NCBI RefSeq assembly: GCF_002817655.1
Contig: NZ_NWQK01000001.1
Span: 1 to 64,000, forward strand
Origin: Candidatus Chlamydia corallus
GTDB taxonomy: Bacteria; Chlamydiota; Chlamydiia; Chlamydiales; Chlamydiaceae
DNA: 64,000 nucleotides
Reading direction: 5' to 3'
Positions 9,193 through 16,892 of this stretch are shown here, piece after piece (position 1 is the stretch's first letter; every line of letters begins with the position of its first letter). The notes beneath the pieces are model-generated. The model searched no databases. It worked only from the letters and a program-made list of their open reading frames with translations, and was not told the origin of the DNA. The position numbers and the translations under genes were made by a program.

Positions 9193-10776
9193 CTATAGTT
9201 CTTCTATAAAACGAAAGTCCGATGTCCTTCGAGCAAGAAAGTTAAAGTTTTTAATATTTTTATTCAAAGCAATTCGAAGATTCGGATGACACAGTGGTTC
9301 AAGAAAATGCAGGTTTTCTAAGTAGTCAAGGGCTTCGATGACAAACTGATCTCGGGGTTTTTTTTTATGTTCTTGTGTGATTTTTGTAAGGAGAGTTTGA
9401 AAATACAGGTCTTCGAGAACATAAGGGGAGATTCCTCCCGGATAGGCAAAGATCATAAGATAAGACATCGGATCAATAAATGATCCCGTCCATTGATTTA
9501 CTGTCAAGGAATAGTTCCCTTCTAGGAGGTTCTTATGTATCATGAAGAACTCTTGGCCTACTATAGGAATAGTAAATCCTAAGACCTTTTTCCATTGTTC
9601 TCTTAGGATTTGGCAAATCCTTCCATAAGAAAAAGAAAAGGTTGAAAAAGCTAAGGTTTCTTTTTCTAAATCTTCACGTGTGATTTGGAGTTCGCTCAGA
9701 GCTTCTTCAAAAAGTTCTTTAGCTTCAATACTTCTTTTGCTTTGGGTTGCCCGTTGAGGATACGTGCCTGGATACAGTCTTTTATTGAGTATATGATCGG
9801 TGGGTTCAGCAAGGCCTTGGTAGACAACTTTGGTTAGGATATCTTTATCTATGGCAAGGCTGAGCGCCTTGCGTAATTTAGAATTGTTCCAGGGACTTTT
9901 TTGTATATTAAAGATTAGCCATGTAGTAGAGGTGCCTGGAAGAGCAAAAAGCTGGTCATCTTGATGTAGAGAAGCTGAGATTTCTGGAGGAATGGGTTCT
10001 CCCCAAGGAGGGCCTTGCCAATCTAATTTCTTGTGTTTAAATAGAATCGCTGCAGTATTAGGGTCTGAGATAAATTGTATAATAATTTTGTTTAGCCTAA
10101 CACAGCTTTTATTATGGTACATTGAGTTCTTCTCTAGATAGAGTCGACGACCGTGTTCTAGAGATACAGGACGGAAAACACCACAGGTAATAGCCATCTC
10201 TTGAAAAGAGGTACTACGATTTCGAAAAGTTTCATGAACAGGAAAGAAAATCGGGAGGGTCAAAAGATATAGAAAATGAGCACAAGGAGCTTCCAACTGA
10301 ATTTCAAGATGACGATCGTCTAAAGCTCGGACTCCTAGGTTTTCTGGCAACTCGTTATGATTGAAAATTGCTCTAGCATTTTTGATAGGTAGAAAAGCGT
10401 AGGTATATATAGAGGAGATATCTTCCTTGAGAATTTCTTTCCAAGAGGAGACGAAATCTTGAGCTGTTAGAGTGTCGCCGTTACTCCAAAATATATTTTT
10501 GATTTTAAATGTGTATAAAGTGCGGTTTTCAGAAATAGTATAACTTTCTGCAAGAGCAGTTTTTATCTCCCCACTTTCAGAGTGTTCTTCGACCAGTCCC
10601 TCATATATATGACGGATTAGGGTTTGATCTGCAATGAGACGAGTTTTTCTAGGATCAAAGGAACGTGGCATTTCCTTCATATTTACCACAAAAGTTCCTT
10701 TAGAGCGTTGAGATGAAGAGCATCCTAAGGAAACTAGCGAAAGAGCGGTTATATATAAGATCAGAAAGCGGAACAT
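9193..10776 (-). CDS. oppA: Oligopeptide-binding lipoprotein OppA
   Basis: Full-length family 5 binding protein with lipobox SLGC (Cys 19) and the signature 'WSNGDTLTAQDF'. The start is placed at the ATG at 10776 (MFRFLI...), which opens a normal lipoprotein signal peptide and follows GAAAGG. A longer frame from 10845 would put 23 polar residues in front of the signal and is unlikely. It resembles the next copy upstream most closely (shared 'WQGPPWGE' and 'FAYPGGISPY'-type segments). The following, shortened oppA begins only 60 nt downstream. Confidence 0.88.
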   Translation of the reverse strand: MFRFLILYITALSLVSLGCSSSQRSKGTFVVNMKEMPRSFDPRKTRLIADQTLIRHIYEGLVEEHSESGEIKTALAESYTISENRTLYTFKIKNIFWSNGDTLTAQDFVSSWKEILKEDISSIYTYAFLPIKNARAIFNHNELPENLGVRALDDRHLEIQLEAPCAHFLYLLTLPIFFPVHETFRNRSTSFQEMAITCGVFRPVSLEHGRRLYLEKNSMYHNKSCVRLNKIIIQFISDPNTAAILFKHKKLDWQGPPWGEPIPPEISASLHQDDQLFALPGTSTTWLIFNIQKSPWNNSKLRKALSLAIDKDILTKVVYQGLAEPTDHILNKRLYPGTYPQRATQSKRSIEAKELFEEALSELQITREDLEKETLAFSTFSFSYGRICQILREQWKKVLGFTIPIVGQEFFMIHKNLLEGNYSLTVNQWTGSFIDPMSYLMIFAYPGGISPYVLEDLYFQTLLTKITQEHKKKPRDQFVIEALDYLENLHFLEPLCHPNLRIALNKNIKNFNFLARRTSDFRFIEEL

Positions 10777-10939
10777 AATAGAAGACCTTTCTTTAGACTG
10801 CGATTGCAATTTCAGGAATGCGGTTTCAGGATTTAAAGAAATCATTCCTTAGGGGATGGGCGGAAAAAGGGTGCTAACAAGGGCACCAAGTTTAGTATAA
10901 GATTCAGTTCTTGACAAGCTTGCGAAATTTAAGGAGGTA

Positions 10940-12538
10940 TTAATTTTCCTTAGCATAACGGAAATCCACTACTCCTGTTGGTGAAACCCCTAGATTAGAA
11001 AGTTTTTTATTCATAGCAAATTGAAATGCATCGTGATAAATGGGTTCAATAATATGAAAGGTTTCTAGATAGAGAGAGGCCTCTGATACTAATTTCGAAC
11101 GTTTTTGGGGATCTTGCTCATGCTCTATATTTTGCAGAATTTCAAGAAAGTCTTTTTGGTTAATCGCATAGGGAGGAACTCCTGATGGATAAGCAAAAAT
11201 AGTTAGAAATGCCATAGGGTCTGCAAAATCTGCGAACCACCCTCCTGTGGCTAGTGAGAAGTTCCCTGAGGCTAGGTCCGCTTGAAGAAATGCAAATTCC
11301 TTTCCAATAATAGGAATAGAGAATCCTAGAGTTTCTTTCCATTGTTCTCGCACAAGTTGGACTAGCAAAGAACTTGCAGATGAAGAAACCGGAAAAATAA
11401 GATTCAGATGCTCTAGGTCTTTAGCGGTAATTTGGAGTTCTTCGAGAGCTTCTTTGAAGAGCTTTTTAGCATAAGCTTTGCAATTTAGTATCTTTTGTTG
11501 CTGGGATTCAGGATAGCTATGAATGTTTGTGGGTAGGAGATGATTTGCAGTTTTTGCGCGGCCTAAGAATAAAGTAGAAACCAGAGCTTCTTTATCCAGA
11601 GCACATGCCAAGGCTTCCCTAAGTTTCATATTGTTTAGAGGGAATTTATGGATATTGAAGGTAAGCCATGAAGTTCCTGCGACATCAAAAGAGTGTAGAT
11701 GTCCCTTAGACTCTAAGTTAGATAGGGTTTCTTGGGGAATACGTTCTCCCCAAGGAGGTCCTTGCCAATTGAGCTTTCCCTGATTAAATAGTTTTGCTGC
11801 TGTGTTAGCATCAGGAATGAAGTGAATGGTAATCGTTTCCGTTTCAACCTTGCTCTGATTATAGTAGTAAGGGTTTTTTGAAAGTCTTATCCATTGCTTT
11901 TGCTTGATTTTTTTTGGATAGAAGGCCCCGCTTGCTACGGGTAGAGATTTGGAAGAAAGGCTTCTTTGAGATTTGTGAACGGGGAAAAAGACAGGAAGAG
12001 CTAAAAGTTTTAAGAAATGTGAAGTTGGAGATTCTAGGGTAATGATAAGCGTAGATTCGTTAGGAGCACTGACTCCAAGATGGTCGATCGAGAGTTGTTT
12101 TTCTTGAATCTTCCTTAAATTTTTAATCGGATTGAAGGCAAAAGCATAGATTCCTGAGACTTCTTGGGTAGCTACTTGTTTCCAAGATTCTATAAAGTCT
12201 TCGGCTTTGAGGGGATCGCCATTGCTCCAAAAAGCTGGTTTCAGTTTAAAAATATAGGTTAGTCCATCTTCAGAAAGAGAGTAGCTTTCTGCAAGAGCGG
12301 GCTCTATGTTTCCTGAAAGGATATTTTCTTGAACCAATCCTTCGTATATATGCTTAACAAGGCTGATTTCCGAAAGGAGTCGTACTTGTCTTGGATCTAA
12401 AGAACGGGGTTCATCTCTTATATTAATAGCGAGTTCCCCTCGAGATATGGGGGGGCGCCTGAACTCTTTGCAGCTTTGGAGGCCGAGGGAGAGGGTACAG
12501 AACAGGGCGATACAGATTCCCATTGACATCTTGCGCAT
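10940..12538 (-). CDS. oppA: Oligopeptide-binding lipoprotein OppA (first of the array)
   Basis: 532-residue family 5 binding protein, the first of the four in transcription order. The signal peptide ends in LQSC with Cys 23. The signature '[12 protein letters not shown]', the conserved '[11 protein letters not shown]' and the C-terminal '[12 protein letters not shown]' segment are intact. Its first 121 bases overlap the 3' end of tsaD on the same strand in another frame. A run of seven G (12449-12455) lies inside this overlap, just after the lipobox codons. Confidence 0.88.
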   Translation of the reverse strand: MRKMSMGICIALFCTLSLGLQSCKEFRRPPISRGELAINIRDEPRSLDPRQVRLLSEISLVKHIYEGLVQENILSGNIEPALAESYSLSEDGLTYIFKLKPAFWSNGDPLKAEDFIESWKQVATQEVSGIYAFAFNPIKNLRKIQEKQLSIDHLGVSAPNESTLIITLESPTSHFLKLLALPVFFPVHKSQRSLSSKSLPVASGAFYPKKIKQKQWIRLSKNPYYYNQSKVETETITIHFIPDANTAAKLFNQGKLNWQGPPWGERIPQETLSNLESKGHLHSFDVAGTSWLTFNIHKFPLNNMKLREALACALDKEALVSTLFLGRAKTANHLLPTNIHSYPESQQQKILNCKAYAKKLFKEALEELQITAKDLEHLNLIFPVSSSASSLLVQLVREQWKETLGFSIPIIGKEFAFLQADLASGNFSLATGGWFADFADPMAFLTIFAYPSGVPPYAINQKDFLEILQNIEHEQDPQKRSKLVSEASLYLETFHIIEPIYHDAFQFAMNKKLSNLGVSPTGVVDFRYAKEN

Positions 12539-13518
12539 ATACGAATTTCCAGAAGATTAGAATTTTTTTGAAAGGATTCTCCTCCAAGACCCGCAATCAT
12601 AGCGGCATTATCAGAGCATAACTTAGCAGGAGGGAAGTATAAGGGTAGATCACACGCAGCTTGTATTGCCGATCTAAAATATGCATTAATGGCTACGCCC
12701 CCTCCAATAAGTACAGATTGGCACGAAAATTCTTTTATAATAGCGGGAAGTTTTTCTGCAATAGTAGTACAGGCAGCTTTTTGAAATGAAGCCGCAATAT
12801 CTCTTTGTTTTTCTAAAGATATCTTTGGAATAGGAGAGCGGGGGCTGCTATTTTTCCCTTTGATTGCGTAGAGAACAGCCGTTTTAAGACCGCTGAAGGA
12901 GAAGTCGTAGTTGGGGACTTTAGCTGGGCTAAAAAGATACCCATTTTCAAACCCTTCTAAGGCAAGTTTTTCAACTAGGGGGCCTCCAGGATACGGCAAT
13001 CCTAGAAAACGTCCTACTTTATCAAAAGTTTCTCCTATGGCATCATCTCGAGTTTTTCCTATAAGTTTATAGGATGTAGGATTTTCTATAAGAAAGGCTG
13101 CAGTATGAGCCCCAGAGGCAACAAGACCGAGAGCAGGGAATTGTACATTTTGCGCTGCCATATAGGCAGCATAAAGATGGGCTTCGACGTGATTGACTCC
13201 AATCAAAGGTTTTTTTGCACCTATGGCAATGCCTTTACCAAAATGTACTCCTACTGATAGAGAACCTAGTAACCCTGGAGTTTGTGTCACTGCAATCAGG
13301 TCCATATCCTTGATCGAGAGATTTGCCTGTTCTAAGGCTTTATTTATAACTTTTGGAAAGGTAGCGAGATGGGCTCTTGAAGCAAGTTCAGGGACTACAC
13401 CACCATAGGATGCGTGGATATCTTGAGATGCAATAATATTTGCTAATATCTGCTTATCACCATTAACTATAGCGCAAGCAGTCTCATCGCAAGAGCTTTC
13501 TAAGCCTAGGGTAAGCAT
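12418..13518 (-). CDS. tsaD: tRNA N6-adenosine threonylcarbamoyltransferase TsaD (Gcp)
   Basis: Enzyme that transfers threonylcarbamate to A37 of ANN-decoding tRNAs. It opens with the ASKHA-fold phosphate loop '[15 protein letters not shown]'. The metal-binding HxxxH motif is in '[12 protein letters not shown]' near residue 110, with 'GGPLVEKLA' and a second loop '[11 protein letters not shown]' further on. At 366 residues it is about 25-30 longer than usual. The extra tail after 'ARCQWES' is Ser/Pro-rich and is encoded by the bases that also encode the OppA signal peptide. It is divergent from argR, with 83 bases between them. Confidence 0.9.
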   Translation of the reverse strand: MLTLGLESSCDETACAIVNGDKQILANIIASQDIHASYGGVVPELASRAHLATFPKVINKALEQANLSIKDMDLIAVTQTPGLLGSLSVGVHFGKGIAIGAKKPLIGVNHVEAHLYAAYMAAQNVQFPALGLVASGAHTAAFLIENPTSYKLIGKTRDDAIGETFDKVGRFLGLPYPGGPLVEKLALEGFENGYLFSPAKVPNYDFSFSGLKTAVLYAIKGKNSSPRSPIPKISLEKQRDIAASFQKAACTTIAEKLPAIIKEFSCQSVLIGGGVAINAYFRSAIQAACDLPLYFPPAKLCSDNAAMIAGLGGESFQKNSNLLEIRICARCQWESVSPCSVPSPSASKAAKSSGAPPYLEGNSLLI

Positions 13519-13601
13519 AATAAACCAAGAAAAGAAAACGTTGCCTTTTATACTATGGGGGACTTCTCAATATGAGCAAGTAAAAGTTACACGGGGTTTT
13601 T

Positions 13602-14045
13602 ATGAAAAAAAAAGTAACTATAGATAAAGCTTTAAAAGAAATTTTATCTCTTGAAGGGGCCGCAACTCAAGAAGAGTTGTGTGCAAAACTTTTAGCTCAA
13701 GGTTTTGCTACGACCCAGTCTTCGGTATCTCGATGGTTGCGCAAGATTCAGGCTGTAAAAATTCCTGGGGAGCATGGAGCCCGTTATTCTTTGTCGTCCC
13801 CCAAAGAGAAAATAAATACCCGCGATTTGGTGCTTTCTATTCGCCATAACGCCTATCTTATTGTTATTCGTACTGTCCCGGGTTCTGCTTCCTGGATCGC
13901 AGGGCTATTAGATCAAGGACTTAAGGATGAAATTCTTGGAACTTTGGCAGGAGACGATACCATTTTTGTAACTCCTGTTGAGGAGAGACGACTTCTATTT
14001 TTGATGAGTGCGATTGCGAATCTGCTGCAAGTTTGCTTGGATTAA
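13602..14045 (+). CDS. argR: Arginine repressor ArgR
   Basis: A 147-residue transcription factor. Residues 1-70 form the winged-helix domain ('[26 protein letters not shown]'-like pattern, with the SVSRWL recognition helix). The C-terminal part carries the arginine-binding and hexamerisation motif '[12 protein letters not shown]' and '[11 protein letters not shown]'. In chlamydia, ArgR has been described as controlling the glnPQ transporter in a species-dependent way. Here it lies directly upstream of glnP and a palindrome sits in the 47-base gap, which fits local control. Confidence 0.93.
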   Translation: MKKKVTIDKALKEILSLEGAATQEELCAKLLAQGFATTQSSVSRWLRKIQAVKIPGEHGARYSLSSPKEKINTRDLVLSIRHNAYLIVIRTVPGSASWIAGLLDQGLKDEILGTLAGDDTIFVTPVEERRLLFLMSAIANLLQVCLD

Positions 14046-14046
14046 T

Positions 14047-14080
14047 TGCATAAATATGATTTATTATAAATAAATATGCA
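14047..14080 (+). promoter_or_regulatory. Candidate ArgR operator before glnP
   Basis: A 34-base imperfect palindrome with arms TGCATAAATA and TATTTATGCA on the opposite strand (TGCATA at 14047, TATGCA at 14075), and an AT-rich centre resembling ARG boxes. It fills the gap between the argR stop and the glnP ribosome binding site (AAGAGG, 14082-14087). That ArgR binds here is inferred from position, symmetry and the known chlamydial argR-glnPQ link. Confidence 0.5.
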
Positions 14081-14092
14081 TAAGAGGTCAGA

Positions 14093-14746
14093 GTGGATCA
14101 TTGGCTAGCTATAGCAAGACTATTGTTCAGAGGATGCGGCTATACCCTATTTGTTAGCGGGATAGGCATTCTTCTTGGTTCTATTTTAGGACTTTTGATT
14201 GGCACGGCGACTTCTCTATACTTTCCTTACAGGTTAACCAAATTTTTAGCTAATAGTTATGTGACTATTATCCGCGGGACTCCTTTATTTATTCAAATCT
14301 TGATTGTATATTTTGGTTTGCCAGGCGTTGTCCCGATAGAACCCACACCCTTAGTTGCAGGAATCATTGCCTTAAGTATGAACTCTGCAGCATATCTTGC
14401 AGAAAATATCCGAGGAGGAATCAACTCTCTTTCTATAGGACAGTGGGAATCTGCAATGGTCTTAGGGTATAAGAGGTATCAAATTTTTATTTATATTATT
14501 TATCCTCAGGTTTTTAAAAATATTTTACCTTCGTTAACAAATGAATTTGTCTCTTTGATTAAGGAAAGTAGTATCTTGATGGTTGTGGGTGTTCCTGAGT
14601 TAACTAAAGTAACTAAGGATATCGTTTCAAGGGAGTTAAATCCTATGGAAATGTATCTTATTTGTGCTGGTTTATATTTCTTAATGACAACAGCATTTTC
14701 CTGTGTCTCCAGGTTATCGGAAAAGAGGAGAAATTATGACAATTAG
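14093..14746 (+). CDS. glnP: Amino acid ABC transporter permease GlnP
   Basis: Inner-membrane permease of 217 residues, the usual HisM/GlnP size. Hydrophobic spans begin at residue 12. The typical 'TIIRGTPLFIQILIVYFGLP' region is followed by the EAA loop 'ESAMVLGYKRYQIFIYIIYP', which docks on the ATPase. It starts with GTG at 14093 after AAGAGGTC. The end overlaps glnQ by 11 bases. Given argR upstream, arginine or another amino acid is a likely substrate, but the sequence does not settle it. A periplasmic binding protein is not encoded here. Confidence 0.9.
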   Translation: MDHWLAIARLLFRGCGYTLFVSGIGILLGSILGLLIGTATSLYFPYRLTKFLANSYVTIIRGTPLFIQILIVYFGLPGVVPIEPTPLVAGIIALSMNSAAYLAENIRGGINSLSIGQWESAMVLGYKRYQIFIYIIYPQVFKNILPSLTNEFVSLIKESSILMVVGVPELTKVTKDIVSRELNPMEMYLICAGLYFLMTTAFSCVSRLSEKRRNYDN

Positions 14747-15419
14747 AGTCCAAAATCTTGCCTACTCTGTAAATAAAAAGAAGATTTTAGATGGTGTAAC
14801 TTTTTCTTTGGATCGAGGACACATTACACTGTTTGTTGGGAAAAGTGGTTCAGGAAAAACAACGATCTTACGTGCTTTGGTAGGCTTAGTCCATCCCATC
14901 CAGGGAGATATTTTCATCGAAGGGGAGGTTCCAGCCTTGGTTTTTCAACAACCTGAGTTATTTTCTCATATGACAGTATTAGGAAATTGTACACATCCGC
15001 AAATTCATATCAAGGGATGTAGCACCGAAGAGGCTAGAGAGAGGGCTTACGATCTTTTGCGTTTGTTAGATATTGAAGAAGTTGCTAAGAGTTATCCTGA
15101 CCAAATCTCTGGGGGACAAAAACAACGTGTAGCAATTGTACGTTCTTTATGTATGGATAAACATACACTACTTTTTGATGAACCTACATCAGCTTTAGAT
15201 CCTTTTGCTACGGCATCGTTCAGACATCTTTTAGAAACACTCCGAGACCAGGAGTTAACTATAGGTGTGACCACTCATGATATGCAATTCGTTCACAGTT
15301 GTTTGGATCGTATCTATCTTATAGACCAAGGAACTATTACAGGGGTGTATGACAAGCGTGACGGAGATCTCGATTCCGATCATCCGTTATCAAAATATAT
15401 GCACTCTGCAGAACAGTGA
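14736..15419 (+). CDS. glnQ: Amino acid ABC transporter ATPase GlnQ
   Basis: ATPase partner of GlnP. It has Walker A 'GKSGSGKTT' near residue 35, Q-loop 'VFQQPELF', signature 'ISGGQKQR', Walker B 'TLLFDEP' and H-loop 'GVTTHDM'. The start is set at the ATG at 14736, which follows GAGGAG at the right distance; a longer frame from 14703 lies inside glnP and lacks support. 227 residues is normal for a polar amino acid ATPase, though the region around the Q-loop is slightly compressed compared with typical GlnQ (about 240). Confidence 0.9.
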   Translation: MTIRVQNLAYSVNKKKILDGVTFSLDRGHITLFVGKSGSGKTTILRALVGLVHPIQGDIFIEGEVPALVFQQPELFSHMTVLGNCTHPQIHIKGCSTEEARERAYDLLRLLDIEEVAKSYPDQISGGQKQRVAIVRSLCMDKHTLLFDEPTSALDPFATASFRHLLETLRDQELTIGVTTHDMQFVHSCLDRIYLIDQGTITGVYDKRDGDLDSDHPLSKYMHSAEQ

Positions 15420-15443
15420 CTACAGCTGCTTTAGCAGCTGTAG
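15420..15443. terminator. Perfect hairpin between convergent genes
   Basis: CTACAGCTGC and GCAGCTGTAG form a perfect 10-bp stem around TTTA. It starts at the base after the glnQ stop and ends 7 bases before the stop of the convergent gene. No T run follows on either strand, so it is either a weak terminator or an mRNA-end stabiliser shared by both transcripts. Confidence 0.6.
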
Positions 15444-15450
15444 TGAGGAT

Positions 15451-16809
15451 TTAGAATTCTGACCAGTGACAGGAATGAGCAGCGCGGACAACATAAAAAT
15501 CCACCGGGGAGTTTTCAAACTGCTCTGTATTTTTCAATTGTAAAGAGAATTGAGAACAGTTAGGGCTAATGATTAGAGTCTTGTTGGTTTGATGTGGCGT
15601 GAGCTCTAAAATATCATATTTTTGTCCTGCAAGCATCGTTTGTCCTAGTATAGCCAGTGGTATTGTAACGGGCTCGGATATATTAAAGATATTATCGATA
15701 GGAATCCAGTCTTCATAGTAATAGACAACTGAGAGTTGGATCTTTGGATTTTGGATTTGAAAGATAGAAGGAACCAAAGCTTTTAAAGATAACGACCAGG
15801 TATAGACTCCTGTTTGATTTCCTGAAAGTGTTGTTGAGGTCATCTGGAAACACTCTGTAGCGGACTCCGTTTCCCTATGTCTTAGAGCGTTGAAGGGGAA
15901 GCTTCCATCACTAGATTTGCCTATACTTTTCCAAGTAAATCCAGAGATTCTAGAAGTAAGCAGCCCTAAGGGTAAGGGACTTTCTAGTTTAGGATTAATT
16001 CCCTGAGAATAGAGACATTTCCCTTTACTTGTTTTTGGAAGAGGCTTTTCTTCAATTTTTTCTACAGAGAGCTGCGAACTTACATAACGTTCTAAATAAT
16101 CTTTAGACACAGCATCTTCTTTATTTTTAGGATCTCCTAATCCTAAAATGCGATATCCGTTCATATCAATATGACCACGGAATTTTCCTCCTGCTACTGA
16201 CATCATATGAAATTCCAATGAAGAAATATTGGTATCATGAAGGGAGACTTTCTCATAGGCCTCTCCGATTCTCTTATTGAGTGGTTCGAGTAGAGCCTGT
16301 ACGTACCCTATAGAAGCCGCTTCTGATTTTTGAGGATTTTCTTGCGGTGCGAGTCCTTGAATTGTGTTCTGGTTCATATCAAGATTTCCAGAAAGAGTTC
16401 CTCCTAAGGAGGGGAGAAACTTGTCTGAGATTTCAATAAGTACAGATTGAATCAGTTGATCCTGTTGCGCTAAGGATTCTTCGATACTTTCTTCTACGAG
16501 ACGTTTAAGAGAAGCAAGTTCTTCTATAAAACTTCCTATCGAAAGCTTGAGTGATGCTGTAGTATTTTCAAGATTAAAGAGTGTTTCTTGAGAGCAGTAT
16601 GTTTCTAAAAGGCCTAGTTTTTCTGCTTGTTTTGATAACTTTTGTTTAATTTCTTTGATTTCTTGTAAAATTTCTTCAGTTTCCGATCTAGGGATTTCTA
16701 AGTCTAAAGAGGGTTCTGTTGTTTCCATAATCCTGATAATTTTTTGGATAGCTTTAGCAATAGCTTCTTTTTTTGTAGAAGTTTGGTCGCAGGAATGACG
16801 TTTTCTCAT
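15451..16809 (-). CDS. Coiled-coil protein with two phage-fibre-like repeats, 452 aa
   Basis: No function is recognised. Residues about 40-125 are rich in heptad-like Leu/Ile/Glu/Lys and should form a coiled coil. Two related units follow: residues 135-175 ('GGTLSGNLDMNQNTIQGL' then 'SEAASIGYVQ') and 206-245 ('GGKFRGHIDMNGYRILGL' then 'KEDAVSKDYLE'). This GGxxxGxxDMNxxxIxGLxxP...AxSxxYV pattern is the one seen in trimeric phage tail fibres and related adhesins. The C-terminal 180 residues are Ser/Thr-rich and look beta-strand-rich. There is no signal peptide or membrane segment, so surface display would need another export route such as type III secretion. It lies between glnQ and the AsmA-like gene. 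Confidence 0.85.
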   Translation of the reverse strand: MRKRHSCDQTSTKKEAIAKAIQKIIRIMETTEPSLDLEIPRSETEEILQEIKEIKQKLSKQAEKLGLLETYCSQETLFNLENTTASLKLSIGSFIEELASLKRLVEESIEESLAQQDQLIQSVLIEISDKFLPSLGGTLSGNLDMNQNTIQGLAPQENPQKSEAASIGYVQALLEPLNKRIGEAYEKVSLHDTNISSLEFHMMSVAGGKFRGHIDMNGYRILGLGDPKNKEDAVSKDYLERYVSSQLSVEKIEEKPLPKTSKGKCLYSQGINPKLESPLPLGLLTSRISGFTWKSIGKSSDGSFPFNALRHRETESATECFQMTSTTLSGNQTGVYTWSLSLKALVPSIFQIQNPKIQLSVVYYYEDWIPIDNIFNISEPVTIPLAILGQTMLAGQKYDILELTPHQTNKTLIISPNCSQFSLQLKNTEQFENSPVDFYVVRAAHSCHWSEF

Positions 16810-16892
16810 GAGTTGTAATCCTAATAAATTAATTATTTTTTAATGTTTATAAAAGTAATTAATTAAAAAGAACTACTATTTTTATATGCATT

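Noticed and set aside
10858-10935. Possible promoter (TTGTCA and TATACT) before the second oppA
   Set aside because: The two hexamers are only 12 bases apart, too close for a sigma-70-type promoter.
15451-16809. A prophage or phage remnant around the fibre-like gene
   Set aside because: No integrase, capsid or attachment-type repeats are visible; the neighbours are conserved chlamydial genes.
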